Shown one piece after another: positions 52,691-62,539 of a stretch of DNA of 64,000 bases (within the stretch, counting starts at the first letter, position 1; every line of letters starts with the position of its first letter). Below the pieces are notes generated by a model. It was not told the DNA's origin. It was given only the letters and a program-made list of their open reading frames with translations, and did not search any database. The DNA lies in contig NZ_MVOL01000017.1 in the NCBI RefSeq assembly GCF_002018875.1, positions 1 through 64,000 of the forward strand, given 5' to 3'. Made by a program: the position numbers and the translations under genes. Origin of the DNA: Pseudomonas sp. MF4836. GTDB taxonomy: Bacteria > Pseudomonadota > Gammaproteobacteria > Pseudomonadales > Pseudomonadaceae.

Positions 52691-53676
52691 GAGGATTCAG
52701 CCCTGACCCCGCGCTGCTTGAGAAAGTCCACCACCGGCGCCAGCTTCAGCGCATCGTGGGGTTGGCGAAACGCGACACGCAGGCGTCCTACCCGCTGCCC
52801 GCCGATCGACTCCACGCCACTGGCCAGCAAGCTCACATCCACCCCTTGCTGCTGGGCCAGTTCCTGCAGAATCGGGGTCGCCAGCAGGGAATCGAAAAAC
52901 GTCAGTTCCAGCGCCTGGCGGGTGTCGTCTTCGGCACCCAGCGCCCTCTGGTAACCGGGTAACAGTGAGCGCCCAAGGCTTGAACCCGGGTCCGCCAGCA
53001 ACTGGCGAATCGGCCCGGCCTCCACCAGGCGCCCCTGGGCCAGAGAGGCGGCATGGTCGCAGATCGACTTGACCACCTCCAGCTCGTGGGTGATCAGGAC
53101 AATGGTTACCCCCAACTGGCGATTGATATCGCGCAACAGCTCCAGGATCGACGCCGTGGTTTCCGGGTCAAGGGCGCTGGTGGCTTCATCCGAGAGCAAA
53201 TACGCCGGGCGCGCAGCCAGTGCCCGGGCAATGCCCACGCGCTGCTTCTGTCCACCCGACAGTTGTGAGGGAAAGGCCTCGGCCTTGTCGCCCAGGCCCA
53301 CCAGGTCCAGCAGCTCGCCGACCCGCGCCAGGCGCTGGGCCTTGGGCATGCCGGCGATTTCCAGGGGCACCGCGATGTTGTCCCTGACCGTGCGCGCATG
53401 CAGCAGGTTGAAGCCCTGGAAGATCATGCCGATGCGCTGGCGCTGCTGGCGCAATGGCTTGTCGCCCAGGGTGGTCAGGTCTTGCCCGTCCATGATGATG
53501 CGCCCGGAACTGGGGCGTTCGAGCAGATTGAGGCAACGCAACAGGGTCGACTTGCCCGCCCCGCTGCGCCCGAGAATGCCGTACACCGCGCCATCGGGGA
53601 TGCTCAACGACACCCGGTCCAGCGCCGGTGCCTGCCCGGCCCCGTAGCTTTTGCTCAACTGCTCGACTTCAATCAT
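52687..53676 (-). CDS. metN: Methionine ABC transporter ATPase
   Basis: 329 residues. Walker A 'GRSGAGKST', signature 'LSGGQKQRVG', Walker B 'YLLSDEATSALD', plus a C-terminal NIL-type regulatory domain (from about 250) that senses methionine in MetN. It overlaps metQ by 4 bases. This type imports methionine, methionine sulfoxide and related compounds. Confidence 0.92.
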   Translation of the reverse strand: MIEVEQLSKSYGAGQAPALDRVSLSIPDGAVYGILGRSGAGKSTLLRCLNLLERPSSGRIIMDGQDLTTLGDKPLRQQRQRIGMIFQGFNLLHARTVRDNIAVPLEIAGMPKAQRLARVGELLDLVGLGDKAEAFPSQLSGGQKQRVGIARALAARPAYLLSDEATSALDPETTASILELLRDINRQLGVTIVLITHELEVVKSICDHAASLAQGRLVEAGPIRQLLADPGSSLGRSLLPGYQRALGAEDDTRQALELTFFDSLLATPILQELAQQQGVDVSLLASGVESIGGQRVGRLRVAFRQPHDALKLAPVVDFLKQRGVRAESS

Positions 53677-54488
53677 GGCTGGCTGCCCGCGACCGCTACC
53701 GGGATCACCGACCCCGAGTAGTTTTCAGTGATGAACTTGGCCACTTGCGGCGAATTCAGGTCCTTGGCCAATTGCTTGATCCGCGGGTCATCCACCAGCT
53801 TGGGGGTGGTGACCAGGATGTTGGCGTAAGGGTTGTGCGCGGCCTTCTCCAGGCCCAGGGCATCCTTGGCCGGTACCAGCCCGGCTTCCAGGGCGTAGTT
53901 GCCGTTGATCACCGCCAGGTCGACATCGTCCAGGGCCCGGGGGATCTGCGGCGATTCGATCTCGATAATCTTCAGTTGCTTGGGGTTCTGCGCGATGTCC
54001 TTGGGGGTCGCCTGGTCGCGGGCCGGGTCGTCGAAACCGGGCTTGAGCTTGATCAGGCCATTGTCTTGCAGCAGGTACAGGGCGCGACTCAGGTTGGTGA
54101 CGTTATTGGGCACCGCCACTGTGCCTTTGACGGGCACCTGGTCGAAGCTCTTGTGGCGGTGGGAGTAAATCCCCAGGGGCTCGATGTGCACCGTGGCGGC
54201 CACTGCGAACTTCTGGCCCAGGGCCTGCTCCTGGGATTGCAGGTACGGCAGGTGCTGGAAATAGTTGGCGTCGACATCACCGTGGGCCAGCAACTCGTTG
54301 GAATTCACGCCGTTTGGGATCTCGATGATCTTGAGCTGCAACTGCGGGTCGATCTTCTGCACGTAGGCCAGGATCTGCGCGTGGGGCACCGGGTCGGCGG
54401 CGACCCGCAGGGGTTCCACGGCCTGCACGGCAAATGCGGCGGACAGTCCACTCAACAACGCCAGGGTCAATGCGCTTTTCTTCAACAT
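53673..54488 (-). CDS. metQ: Methionine-type substrate-binding protein
   Basis: 271 residues from the ATG at 54486-54488. Signal MLKKSALTLALLSGLSAAFA without a lipobox Cys, unlike E. coli MetQ, so it is probably soluble in the periplasm. NLPA/MetQ domain ('VNSNELLAHGDVDANYFQHL', 'NNVTNLSRALYLLQDNGLI'). It lies 34 bases downstream of a 2OG-type oxygenase gene. Confidence 0.9.
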   Translation of the reverse strand: MLKKSALTLALLSGLSAAFAVQAVEPLRVAADPVPHAQILAYVQKIDPQLQLKIIEIPNGVNSNELLAHGDVDANYFQHLPYLQSQEQALGQKFAVAATVHIEPLGIYSHRHKSFDQVPVKGTVAVPNNVTNLSRALYLLQDNGLIKLKPGFDDPARDQATPKDIAQNPKQLKIIEIESPQIPRALDDVDLAVINGNYALEAGLVPAKDALGLEKAAHNPYANILVTTPKLVDDPRIKQLAKDLNSPQVAKFITENYSGSVIPVAVAGSQP

Positions 54489-54522
54489 GGGGCAGTCCTT
54501 GATCGGATAACGAATAAAGAGG

Positions 54523-55560
54523 TCAGGCACTCAGTGCCGCGGGCAGCAAGGCGTCGCCATAGAAGCGCTGCGCCACATCCGGATGGGAGCGCAGACGCCC
54601 CTTGAGGTAATTCCAGCCGACATCGCGCAGCAGCGGGTTGGCCGGGTCGCTGGCCGGGCCACGGGCTTCGCGTTGCAGCTCGGCGGGCAGCGGATACAGC
54701 GGCACCACTGCGTCCAGCCGGGCGCCAAGGAAGAACGCAATGGACAGGCGATCGCGGTCCGGCGGCGGCGAATGCACCCGGTGCACGGTGGCCCGCAGGT
54801 AGCCATTGCTCGCCAGCTCCAGCAGCTCGCCGATGTTCACCACCAGCGAGTTCTCCCGTGGCAGGGCATCGATCCAGCGGCCTTCCTCGACCTCCACCTG
54901 CAGCCCGGCCTGTTGGTCCTGCAAGAGAAAACTCAGGAACCCGGAATCCTTGTGCGCGCCGACGCCCTGCTGGCTTTCGCCGGGGACGCGACCGGGGTAG
55001 CGGATCAACTTGATGTGTTCATTGGGCTTGTCGCCGTACAACTGATCGAAGGCCTGCTCCGGCAGTGACAGCGCCAGGGCGAAAGCGCGCAGCAGGCGCA
55101 GGGACATGGCGGTCATCGCTTGTTGCCATTTCAGCAGCAAGGGTTTGAGTTGGGGCAAGGCTTCGGGCCATTGGTTGGGCCCTTGCAGGCGTGCCCAGGC
55201 CGGGCTGTGGGCGTCCAGTGCCAGCGCCTGGCGCTCGGCCCCGACATCGAACTGCTCGCGCAAGTCCGGCTGGCCACGGGTGATCTCGGAGGCCGCGCGG
55301 TTATAGCCGCGAAAATGCGCGGAATTGATCATCCCCACCGCCAGTTTCTGCGCCTCGGGCAAGGCAAAGAACTGCCGCGCCTGCTGCTGCACCTGTTTCA
55401 GCAATTGGCTGTCGATGCCGTGTCCGGTCAGGTAGAAAAACCCCACATCCCGCGCCGCATGGCGCAGTTGCTCAAGAAACCCCTGGCGCTGCGCGGGGCT
55501 ACCGTCCAGCAGCGCCAGGTCCAGCGAAGGCAGCGCGGTGATATCCAGCGAGTGCGACAT
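54523..55560 (-). CDS. Isopenicillin-N-synthase-family 2OG-Fe(II) oxygenase
   Basis: 345 residues. N-terminal DIOX_N ('VGFFYLTGHGIDSQLLKQVQ') and C-terminal 2OG-FeII domain. Metal ligands appear as His/Asp in 'GAHKDSGFLSFL' and His in 'RATVHRVHSPP', with Arg-x-Ser in 'DRLSIAF' for 2-oxoglutarate. It heads the methionine-importer operon, so a sulfur amino acid or related compound is a possible substrate. Not identifiable further. Confidence 0.87.
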   Translation of the reverse strand: MSHSLDITALPSLDLALLDGSPAQRQGFLEQLRHAARDVGFFYLTGHGIDSQLLKQVQQQARQFFALPEAQKLAVGMINSAHFRGYNRAASEITRGQPDLREQFDVGAERQALALDAHSPAWARLQGPNQWPEALPQLKPLLLKWQQAMTAMSLRLLRAFALALSLPEQAFDQLYGDKPNEHIKLIRYPGRVPGESQQGVGAHKDSGFLSFLLQDQQAGLQVEVEEGRWIDALPRENSLVVNIGELLELASNGYLRATVHRVHSPPPDRDRLSIAFFLGARLDAVVPLYPLPAELQREARGPASDPANPLLRDVGWNYLKGRLRSHPDVAQRFYGDALLPAALSA

Positions 55561-55637
55561 GCTTCACTCCCCTGTGAATTGAAAAAGTCCGATGCGCGCC
55601 GTAACCCCTGCGCGCAACCCTTGCGCTCAAAACGGGC

Positions 55638-55853
55638 TCAGAGCTTGGCGATCGACACTTCGGTGGATTTGACGAAGGCAATGACTTCGCTGCCGATCTT
55701 CAATTCCAGGTCGCGCACCGAACGGGTGGTGATCACCGAGGTGACGATGCCCGACGCGGTCTGCACGTCGATTTCCGAAACCACCTGGCCTTCGTGGATC
55801 TCCTTGATCACGCCCTTGAACTGATTGCGTACGTTGATCGCTTTAATGGTCAT
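55638..55853 (-). CDS. Molybdopterin/molybdate-binding Mop (TOBE) protein
   Basis: 71 residues from the ATG at 55851-55853. A single Mop domain ('MTIKAINVRNQFKGVIKEIH', 'GIVTSVITTRSVRDLELKIG', 'VIAFVKSTEVSIAKL'). Molbindins of this size form oligomers storing molybdate in the cytoplasm. It lies 77 bases upstream of the oxygenase gene, same strand, and is probably a separate unit. Confidence 0.9.
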   Translation of the reverse strand: MTIKAINVRNQFKGVIKEIHEGQVVSEIDVQTASGIVTSVITTRSVRDLELKIGSEVIAFVKSTEVSIAKL

Positions 55854-56068
55854 GCTCGGTCTTCCTGTGTGAGGCCCGGCAAATTCGCCGGGTGGCTGAG
55901 GGCTAAAGTGCACCCTTGGCGAACTGTTTTAAAGGAATAAATAATTAGTATTTTATTCTTTTTAGATATATTGAACCCCTCCCCGCCAAGCCGGTCGGCT
56001 TGACCCCACGCGGCACCTTTGTTTTTCTGGGGCCCCACAGCCGATCAGGCTGTTTCAGGAGGTTATGT
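55854..56068. promoter_or_regulatory. Divergent promoter region with leader hairpin
   Basis: Shared by the Mop and aldo/keto reductase genes. It is markedly AT-rich around 55925-55970. A perfect hairpin CCCGGC-6 nt-GCCGGG at 55875-55892 lies in the Mop leader. AGGAGG at 56057-56062 is the ribosome site of the reductase. Confidence 0.5.
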
Positions 56069-56890
56069 ATGCGCAGGCTCGAACTGGCGGGCGTCAGCGT
56101 CCCGGTGATAGGACAAGGCACCTGGCACATGGGCGAGGACCGTCATCAACGGACCCGGGAAGTGAACGCGTTGCGTACCGGTATCGATCTGGGCATGAGC
56201 CTGATCGACAGCGCTGAAATGTACGCCGAGGGCGGCGCCGAGACGGTGGTCGGCGAAGCGATTGCCGGGCGGCGCGAGCAGGTATTTCTGGTGAGCAAGG
56301 TCTACCCGCACAATGCCGGCCGCCAGGGTATCCCCCAGGCTTGCGAGCGCAGCCTGAAACGGCTGGGCACTGACTATATCGATCTGTACCTGCTGCACTG
56401 GCGCGGCCAGTACCCCTTGGAAGAAACCGTCGAGGCCTTTGAACGCCTGCGGGCCGACGGCAAGATCGGGCGCTGGGGCGTGTCCAACTTCGACCTGGAC
56501 GACTTGCAGGAGCTGGCGGCACCGGCCTGTGCCACCAACCAGGTGCTGTACAACATCGAAGAGCGCGGTATCGAGTTCGACCTCCTGCCCTGGAGCCAGC
56601 AGCAGCGCCTGCCGATCATGGCGTACTGCCCGATTGCCCAGGCCGGCGCCCTGCTCGCCCATCCGCTGCTGGAACAGATTGCCCAGCGCCACCAGGTGAC
56701 CACGGCCCAGGTTTCCCTGGCCTGGGTATTGCGCCAGGAGGGGGTAATCGCGATTCCCAAGGCGGTGCATCCGGAACACCTGCGACTCAACGCCGCCGCT
56801 GCCAGCCTGCAACTGGAGGCCGAGGACCTGGCCGCCATCGATAGCGCCTTCGCCGGCCCCACACGCAAGCGACGCCTGGCGATGATTTGA
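56069..56890 (+). CDS. Aldo/keto reductase
   Basis: 273 residues, TIM-barrel oxidoreductase. The start is set by AGGAGG 7 bases before the ATG at 56069. Catalytic Asp and Tyr are in 'LIDSAEMYAEGGAE', Lys in 'FLVSKVYPHN' and the His in 'YLLHWRGQYP'. NADPH-dependent reduction of an aldehyde or ketone; substrate unknown. Monocistronic. Confidence 0.92.
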   Translation: MRRLELAGVSVPVIGQGTWHMGEDRHQRTREVNALRTGIDLGMSLIDSAEMYAEGGAETVVGEAIAGRREQVFLVSKVYPHNAGRQGIPQACERSLKRLGTDYIDLYLLHWRGQYPLEETVEAFERLRADGKIGRWGVSNFDLDDLQELAAPACATNQVLYNIEERGIEFDLLPWSQQQRLPIMAYCPIAQAGALLAHPLLEQIAQRHQVTTAQVSLAWVLRQEGVIAIPKAVHPEHLRLNAAAASLQLEAEDLAAIDSAFAGPTRKRRLAMI

Positions 56891-57012
56891 GCCCGAATCG
56901 GCGCTTTCTGGACGCTGCTCAGAAAAGACTGACGATTAGCAGAGTTCTGACACCGATGTATTTAAGATTCGTCTGATGCCTGGGCAGTGTGTCTCAGCTT
57001 TACAGTTGGCGC

Positions 57013-59850
57013 ATGAGACTAAAAAGCTGCCTGCATCAGATAAATCCACTCTTTTCCCGGCCTGAAGCCGTTCTCCGCTTGCTTCGGCTTTTTGCGTTGC
57101 TGCTGCTCGCAGGCATCCTGATCGGCGTCTATAACTTTGTGCGTTCGACCCTGAACGACAACCTGTCCCGGCGTCACAGCTACATGAGCGGCGCCATCGC
57201 CCAGGCGCAAACCTTCTTCACCACCCGTGAAACCCTGCTCGAAAGCCTCAGCCTGTCGGCGGTGCGCCAGACGGCGGAACAGGCGCAACTGCCTCCAGCG
57301 GCTGAAGACCAGATCAGGCTGCAACTGGGCAATGCCGATGGCGAGCGGTGGAGTATCTGGCTCACCGAACGCATGCGCGAACACCTCAAGCGCAATCAAC
57401 TGAATCTGCTGTACATCAGTGCAGGCCCTCGACCTCGGGTCGAGCGTCTGTACAGCGCCAACCCGCAGGCAGCCGCCGTTCCGGCGTCGGTACTGGAGCA
57501 CCTGTCGACGCGGGAACCCCGGATGACGCTCGGCGAGGAAGGTCAGTGGCTGACCGAACAATCGGCGCAGTCCACCCAGCTGTACATTTTCTTTGCCCTC
57601 GATCATCGCGTCGCCGATTCCGGCTGGCTGGGCCTGGAGATGGATGGCAACGAAGTCCTGGCGGCTCTCAGCGACCAGAGCGCCGGGGAATTCATGATCC
57701 TCAACTCCCAGGGCGCCCTGGTCCTCACCAACACCCCTACCTACCGCTTGAGCCAGGCCCTGCTTGAGCTGCAGCGCGACAACTTTTTCGGTTTTATCGG
57801 CGGTGCCTGGTTTCCCGAGCAGTTGGTGATCCGCAAGCAACTCAAGTCCACGGATTGGCAACTGATCTACGCCTTCGAACTGCGCAAGCTGCTCCAGGAT
57901 CTGTGGCCGCAACTGCTGGGCGCGCTGCTGTTCAGCCTGCTGAGCAGCGGCCTGATCTACTTGCTGACCCGGCGTGTGGAGCAGCACTTTATCGTCCCGG
58001 CGCTGAACCGGATCCAGGCACTGGTGGAGAGTGAGGCTTTCAGCCGCGACGTGATCCAGACCGCCCCCGTGGCCCTGTGCGTGTTACGCCGCAGCGACGG
58101 TCAGGTGGTCCTGGAAAATACCCTGGCGCAACAATGGCTGGATCAAGGAAAAGCCCAGGGCCTGCTGTGGGATGGCTGGATCCGGCAGGCGTTTGAACCG
58201 GATGGCGGCGCCCCCATCGATGATTTCGAAACCGCCGAGGGCCGGCACCTCCAGCTGAGTTCGGTGCCGACCCGCTACCACGGCGAAGACGTGCTGCTCT
58301 GCGCCTTCAGCGACATCAGCACACGCAAGCAGGTTGAAGCCGCACTCGATGAAGCCCGTTCCCTGGCCGAGTCTGCCAACGAGGCCAAGACCCTGTTCCT
58401 GGCTACCATGAGCCACGAGATCCGGACCCCGCTCTATGGTGTGCTCGGAACCTTGGAACTGCTGGGGCGCACCCGGCTCGACCAGCAGCAGAAACACTAT
58501 CTGCAGGCGATGGAGGGCTCGTCGGCGACCCTGCTGCAGATGATCTGCGGCGTGCTCGACGTGTCGAAAATCGAAGCCGGAGAACTGGCACTGGAACTCC
58601 GGGAGTTTTCGCCCCTGGACCTGGCTTGCGAAATCGTCCAGAGCTATGCCGCCGCCGCTCAGGCCAAGGGCCTGCAACTGTATGCCTGCCTTGAGTGGCA
58701 ACTGCCGGAACGGCTGGTGGGTGATGTCGCGCGCATTCGGCAGATACTCGGCAACCTGTTGAGTAATGCGCTCAAGTTCACGGATGTCGGGCGCGTGGTG
58801 CTGCGGGCCCACCTGCTTGAACTGGAGGGGAATCGCTGCACCCTCGAGTGGCAGGTCAGCGATACCGGCAAGGGCATCGCCGAGCAGGACCAAAGGATGC
58901 TGTTCGAACCGTTTTTCCAGACCTCGGGCAATACCAACGTGGTTGCCGGCACCGGTCTGGGCCTGCCCATCTGCCTGCGCCTGACACGGTTGATGAACGG
59001 CGACATGCGCGTGGTCAGCGAGCTTGGGCTGGGCAGCAGCTTCAGCCTGAGCCTGCCGTTGCAACGGGCCATGGACACGGCCCAATCCCCTTTCATGCCT
59101 CTGCTCGGGCCCCAGATCATCTACGTGCGGTCTTCAGTACGCGAGCTGGCGGAGAGCCTGGCGGGCTGGTTGCGACGCTGGGGCGCGCGGGTGCACCTGC
59201 GCCTGCCCGGCTACATCGATGCCGCCAGCGACTGCGTGTTGCTCGAACTGCACCCGGGCGCCATCAAGCACCGGCTCGAACCCGAATGGCAGGGGCCGCT
59301 GGTTCTGGCCTGCGGCATCGGGCATCACGAGCCGCGCCGCAACCATGGCTGGCAGGTGGATGTCAGCGACCTGCGGGCCATTCACCGGGCCGTCAGCCAG
59401 GCCCAGGGACAGCCCGCTAGCGAGGACGAAACCCTGGTCCAGAGCCACGACCTGCCCAAGCTGGGCCTGCATGTGCTGGTGGCCGAGGACAACGTGATCA
59501 ACCAGTTGATCCTCAAGGACCAGCTGGAAGAACTGGGCTGCAGCGTAAAACTGGCCGGCAACGGCGACGAAGCCTTGAGCCTGTGGCACAACGAGCGCTT
59601 CGATGTGGTCCTGACCGATATCAACATGCCCAGGCTCAATGGCTATGAATTAAGCCGGGAGCTGCGGCGACTCGGGTGCAGTACGCCGATTTTCGGTGCA
59701 ACCGCCAACGCCATGCACGGCGAAGAAGCCCAATGCCTGGCGGCCGGCATGGAGCGCTGTCTGGTCAAACCCTTTTCCCTGCGCACGCTGCTCAGTTATC
59801 TCGCGCCCTACGCCAAGGCGGCGCCGCAGCCCGGACCGCCGGACACCTGA
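57013..59850 (+). CDS. Hybrid sensor histidine kinase
   Basis: 945 residues from the ATG at 57013; a GTG 8 codons upstream is the alternative. Layout: membrane helix about 22-42, a 250-residue periplasmic sensor, helix about 297-317, PAS about 335-440, HisKA with His in 'ATMSHEIRTPLYG' (about 465), HATPase ('NLLSNALKFTDVG', 'DTGKGIAEQD', 'GTGLGLP'), then a receiver from about 818 with the phospho-acceptor Asp in 'DVVLTDINMPRLNG' and Lys in 'CLVKPF'. It is followed by a separate Hpt gene, so a His-Asp-His relay is likely. No output response regulator is nearby. Confidence 0.92.
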   Translation: MRLKSCLHQINPLFSRPEAVLRLLRLFALLLLAGILIGVYNFVRSTLNDNLSRRHSYMSGAIAQAQTFFTTRETLLESLSLSAVRQTAEQAQLPPAAEDQIRLQLGNADGERWSIWLTERMREHLKRNQLNLLYISAGPRPRVERLYSANPQAAAVPASVLEHLSTREPRMTLGEEGQWLTEQSAQSTQLYIFFALDHRVADSGWLGLEMDGNEVLAALSDQSAGEFMILNSQGALVLTNTPTYRLSQALLELQRDNFFGFIGGAWFPEQLVIRKQLKSTDWQLIYAFELRKLLQDLWPQLLGALLFSLLSSGLIYLLTRRVEQHFIVPALNRIQALVESEAFSRDVIQTAPVALCVLRRSDGQVVLENTLAQQWLDQGKAQGLLWDGWIRQAFEPDGGAPIDDFETAEGRHLQLSSVPTRYHGEDVLLCAFSDISTRKQVEAALDEARSLAESANEAKTLFLATMSHEIRTPLYGVLGTLELLGRTRLDQQQKHYLQAMEGSSATLLQMICGVLDVSKIEAGELALELREFSPLDLACEIVQSYAAAAQAKGLQLYACLEWQLPERLVGDVARIRQILGNLLSNALKFTDVGRVVLRAHLLELEGNRCTLEWQVSDTGKGIAEQDQRMLFEPFFQTSGNTNVVAGTGLGLPICLRLTRLMNGDMRVVSELGLGSSFSLSLPLQRAMDTAQSPFMPLLGPQIIYVRSSVRELAESLAGWLRRWGARVHLRLPGYIDAASDCVLLELHPGAIKHRLEPEWQGPLVLACGIGHHEPRRNHGWQVDVSDLRAIHRAVSQAQGQPASEDETLVQSHDLPKLGLHVLVAEDNVINQLILKDQLEELGCSVKLAGNGDEALSLWHNERFDVVLTDINMPRLNGYELSRELRRLGCSTPIFGATANAMHGEEAQCLAAGMERCLVKPFSLRTLLSYLAPYAKAAPQPGPPDT

Positions 59851-59921
59851 ACCTGCCGCTGTTGCACGCGCAATCGCCCCAACCCGCAACCCCTGCCACC
59901 CACTCGGAGCGGCTACTGCCC

Positions 59922-60245
59922 ATGCCCTTGTCTAGCCCACCTTGCGCCGCCGATATGGATGCGCTGCTACTGCCTGTGGCTTTGCGCGAAGTGTTTATCA
60001 GCACCCTGCGTGCGGATATCCAGCGCATTGAGATCGCCCTGGACACGGGCAATACCTTGCACGCGGCGCAATGCTTTCACAGCGTTGCCGGGGCCCTGGG
60101 CGTGGTCAACGCCCTGCCCCTGGCGCGCGCCTGTGTCGAGCTGGAAAACCAACTGCGCGAGCAGCGCCCAGGTTCCGGCCTGGAGCTACAGGCCCGGCAG
60201 CTGGCGCAACGGCTGACGCTGTTTCTTGATCAGTTGGAGCAATGA
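59922..60245 (+). CDS. Hpt-domain phosphotransfer protein
   Basis: 107 residues from an ATG 71 bases after the hybrid kinase stop. Hpt helix pattern with the phospho-accepting His in 'AAQCFHSVAGALGVVNALPL'. It probably passes phosphate from the kinase's receiver to an unlinked response regulator. The start is uncertain; no strong ribosome site is seen. Confidence 0.72.
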   Translation: MPLSSPPCAADMDALLLPVALREVFISTLRADIQRIEIALDTGNTLHAAQCFHSVAGALGVVNALPLARACVELENQLREQRPGSGLELQARQLAQRLTLFLDQLEQ

Positions 60246-60262
60246 ACTCAACTCGAATGAAC

Positions 60263-62539
60263 TCAACCCGGCAGCGGCAGATCGGGCTGCAAGGCCCACC
60301 AGCTCGGCAGCAGTTGCTGGACCCGTGCCTCGCCATAACGATCATCGATCAACATCACCACCCCGCGATCCTGCTGGCTGCGAATCACCCGGCCCGCCGC
60401 CTGCACCACTTTCTGCAGCCCCGGGTAGAGGTAGGTGTAGTCATAACCGGCGCCAAAGATCGCCGCCATGCGCTGCTTCAACTGCTCGTTCACCGGGTTC
60501 AACTGGGCCAGGCCCAGGGTGGCGATAAAGGCACCGATCAGCCGCGATCCCGGCAAATCGATACCCTCGCCAAACGCCCCGCCCAGCACCGCAAACCCGA
60601 TGCCCTGGCCTTCACTGCTGAACTGATCGAGAAAGCCCTGGCGCTGCCCTTCGTCCATGCCCCGCGATTGCAGCCACAGGGCAATGTCCGGATGCTCTCG
60701 GGCAATTAGCTGCGCCACCTGCTGCAGGTAATCAAAACTGCTGAAGAACGCCAGGTAATTGCCGGGACGCTGACGGAACTGGCGAGCCATCAGCTCGACA
60801 ATCGGCGCCAGGGACGCCTGGCGATGCACAAAACGGGTGGAGATGCGCTTGACGATATGCACCTCCAGTTGCGCCGCGTCGAACGGCGACTCGACATCGA
60901 CCCAGACCGTGGTGTCCGGCAGGCCCAGCAGGTCGCTGTAGTAATGCCGCGGGTTGAGGGTCGCGGAAAACAGCACGCAACTGCGCGCCGCCGTCAGCCT
61001 CGGGCGAATGAAACCCGCCGGCACCACATTACGCAGGCACAGCTGGGACAGGCTGCGCTTGGCATTGAGTTCACGCTTGCTGATATCGAACAGAAAGTGC
61101 TCATCGAACAGCTCGGCAACCCGGGCGAACTGCAGCATCTCGAAGTAGAAACCCTGCAGGCTGGCATCCAGCCCCTGGGGGTGATCGTTGAGGTAATCGC
61201 CAATCGCCGAAACGCACAGCGACAGGGCCTTGAGCAAGGCTGCCGGCGCCTGGGCATAGGCCTGGTATGGCGCCAGTTGCTCCTTGTGCAGGGCATTCCA
61301 CTCTCGGTTCAAGCGTTGCAAGGGCTTTTTCAGCGCCTCGGGCGCCGCCGCCCGCACAGTGTTCATCTGGTACTGGTCGAGGCTGGCGCTGTACATCGAT
61401 CGCCCGCGCTCCACCAGGTTGTGCGCCTCGTCCACCAACACCGCCACGGTCCACTGATTGGCCTGGGCCAGGCCGAACAGCAAGGCGCTGAAATCGAAGT
61501 AGTAGTTGTAGTCCGCGACCACCAGGTCGCTCCAGCGGGCCATTTCCTGGCTCAGGTAATAGGGGCAGACCTCATGCGCCAGGGCAATCTGCCGCAGACG
61601 CTGCTGGTCCAGCAGGCGCACCTGGCTGGCCGCCTGGCGCGCCGCCGGCAAGCGATCGTAGAAGCCGCGGGCCAGGGGGCAGGACTCGCCGTGGCAGGCC
61701 TTGTCCGGGTGCTCGCAGGCTTTGTCCCGGGCCACCAGCTCCAGCACCCGCAACGGCAGTTCGGGGCAACTGTCGAACAGCACCTGGGACGCATCCAGCG
61801 CCAGTTTGCGGCCCGGGGTTTTGGCCGTCAGGAACAACAGCTTGTCCAGGTGCTGCGGGGCCATGGCCTTGAGCATGGGAAAGATGGTGCCAATGGTCTT
61901 GCCGATCCCGGTCGGTGCCTGGGCCATCAGGCAGCGCCCGGTGCTCACCGCCTTGTACACCGACTCCGCCAGGGAGCGCTGGCCGCTGCGAAACTGCCCA
62001 TGGGGGAACGCCAGGGCCTGGGTTGCCAGGTCCCGCGCGCTGCGGTGCGCCAGTTCCTGCTCGGCCCACTGCACAAAGACTGCGCATTGCTGCTTGAAAA
62101 ACTGCTCCAGCATCGCCGCATCAAAGGGCTCGACCAAGGCGGTTTCCTGCTCGCTGACAATGTCGAAATACACCAGCGCCAGGCGGATCTCACTCAGTTC
62201 CAGGGCCTGGCACATCAGCCAGCCATAGACCTTGGCCTGGGCCCAGTGCAGTTGCCGATGGTTGGCCGGCATGCGGCTGAGGTCGCCACGGTAGGTCTTG
62301 ACCTCCTCCAGCAGGTTTTGCGTGGGGTCGTAGCCATCGGCCCGGCCCTTGACCGTCAGCGGCCCATACTGGCCTTGCAGGGCCACTTCGTTCTGGTAGC
62401 CGGGGCTGCGTCGGGCGGCCACCGTGCGGTGGCCGGCGATGCCTTCGAGCGCAGTGGGCGATGGGGTGAAACGCAAGTCGAGGTCACCAATCTTGGCCGT
62501 GAACTCGCACAGCGCCCGCACCGCGATGCGGTAGCTCAA
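60263..62539 (-). CDS. Fe-S cluster ATP-dependent DNA helicase (XPD/DinG family)
   Basis: 758 residues if it starts at the TTG (62537-62539) overlapping the upstream stop; the open frame extends farther upstream, but that part is not helicase-like. Walker A 'QAPTGIGKTIGTIF' and DEAH box 'VDEAHNLVERGR'. Four cysteines in 'RDKACEHPDKACHGESCPLA' and 'HEVCPYYLSQE' match the Fe-S domain of XPD-type 5'-3' helicases. The C-terminal motif VI is 'VVQAAGRVIRSQQDRG'. Coupled to a VRR-NUC nuclease gene, suggesting a joint DNA repair role. Confidence 0.88.
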   Translation of the reverse strand: MSYRIAVRALCEFTAKIGDLDLRFTPSPTALEGIAGHRTVAARRSPGYQNEVALQGQYGPLTVKGRADGYDPTQNLLEEVKTYRGDLSRMPANHRQLHWAQAKVYGWLMCQALELSEIRLALVYFDIVSEQETALVEPFDAAMLEQFFKQQCAVFVQWAEQELAHRSARDLATQALAFPHGQFRSGQRSLAESVYKAVSTGRCLMAQAPTGIGKTIGTIFPMLKAMAPQHLDKLLFLTAKTPGRKLALDASQVLFDSCPELPLRVLELVARDKACEHPDKACHGESCPLARGFYDRLPAARQAASQVRLLDQQRLRQIALAHEVCPYYLSQEMARWSDLVVADYNYYFDFSALLFGLAQANQWTVAVLVDEAHNLVERGRSMYSASLDQYQMNTVRAAAPEALKKPLQRLNREWNALHKEQLAPYQAYAQAPAALLKALSLCVSAIGDYLNDHPQGLDASLQGFYFEMLQFARVAELFDEHFLFDISKRELNAKRSLSQLCLRNVVPAGFIRPRLTAARSCVLFSATLNPRHYYSDLLGLPDTTVWVDVESPFDAAQLEVHIVKRISTRFVHRQASLAPIVELMARQFRQRPGNYLAFFSSFDYLQQVAQLIAREHPDIALWLQSRGMDEGQRQGFLDQFSSEGQGIGFAVLGGAFGEGIDLPGSRLIGAFIATLGLAQLNPVNEQLKQRMAAIFGAGYDYTYLYPGLQKVVQAAGRVIRSQQDRGVVMLIDDRYGEARVQQLLPSWWALQPDLPLPG

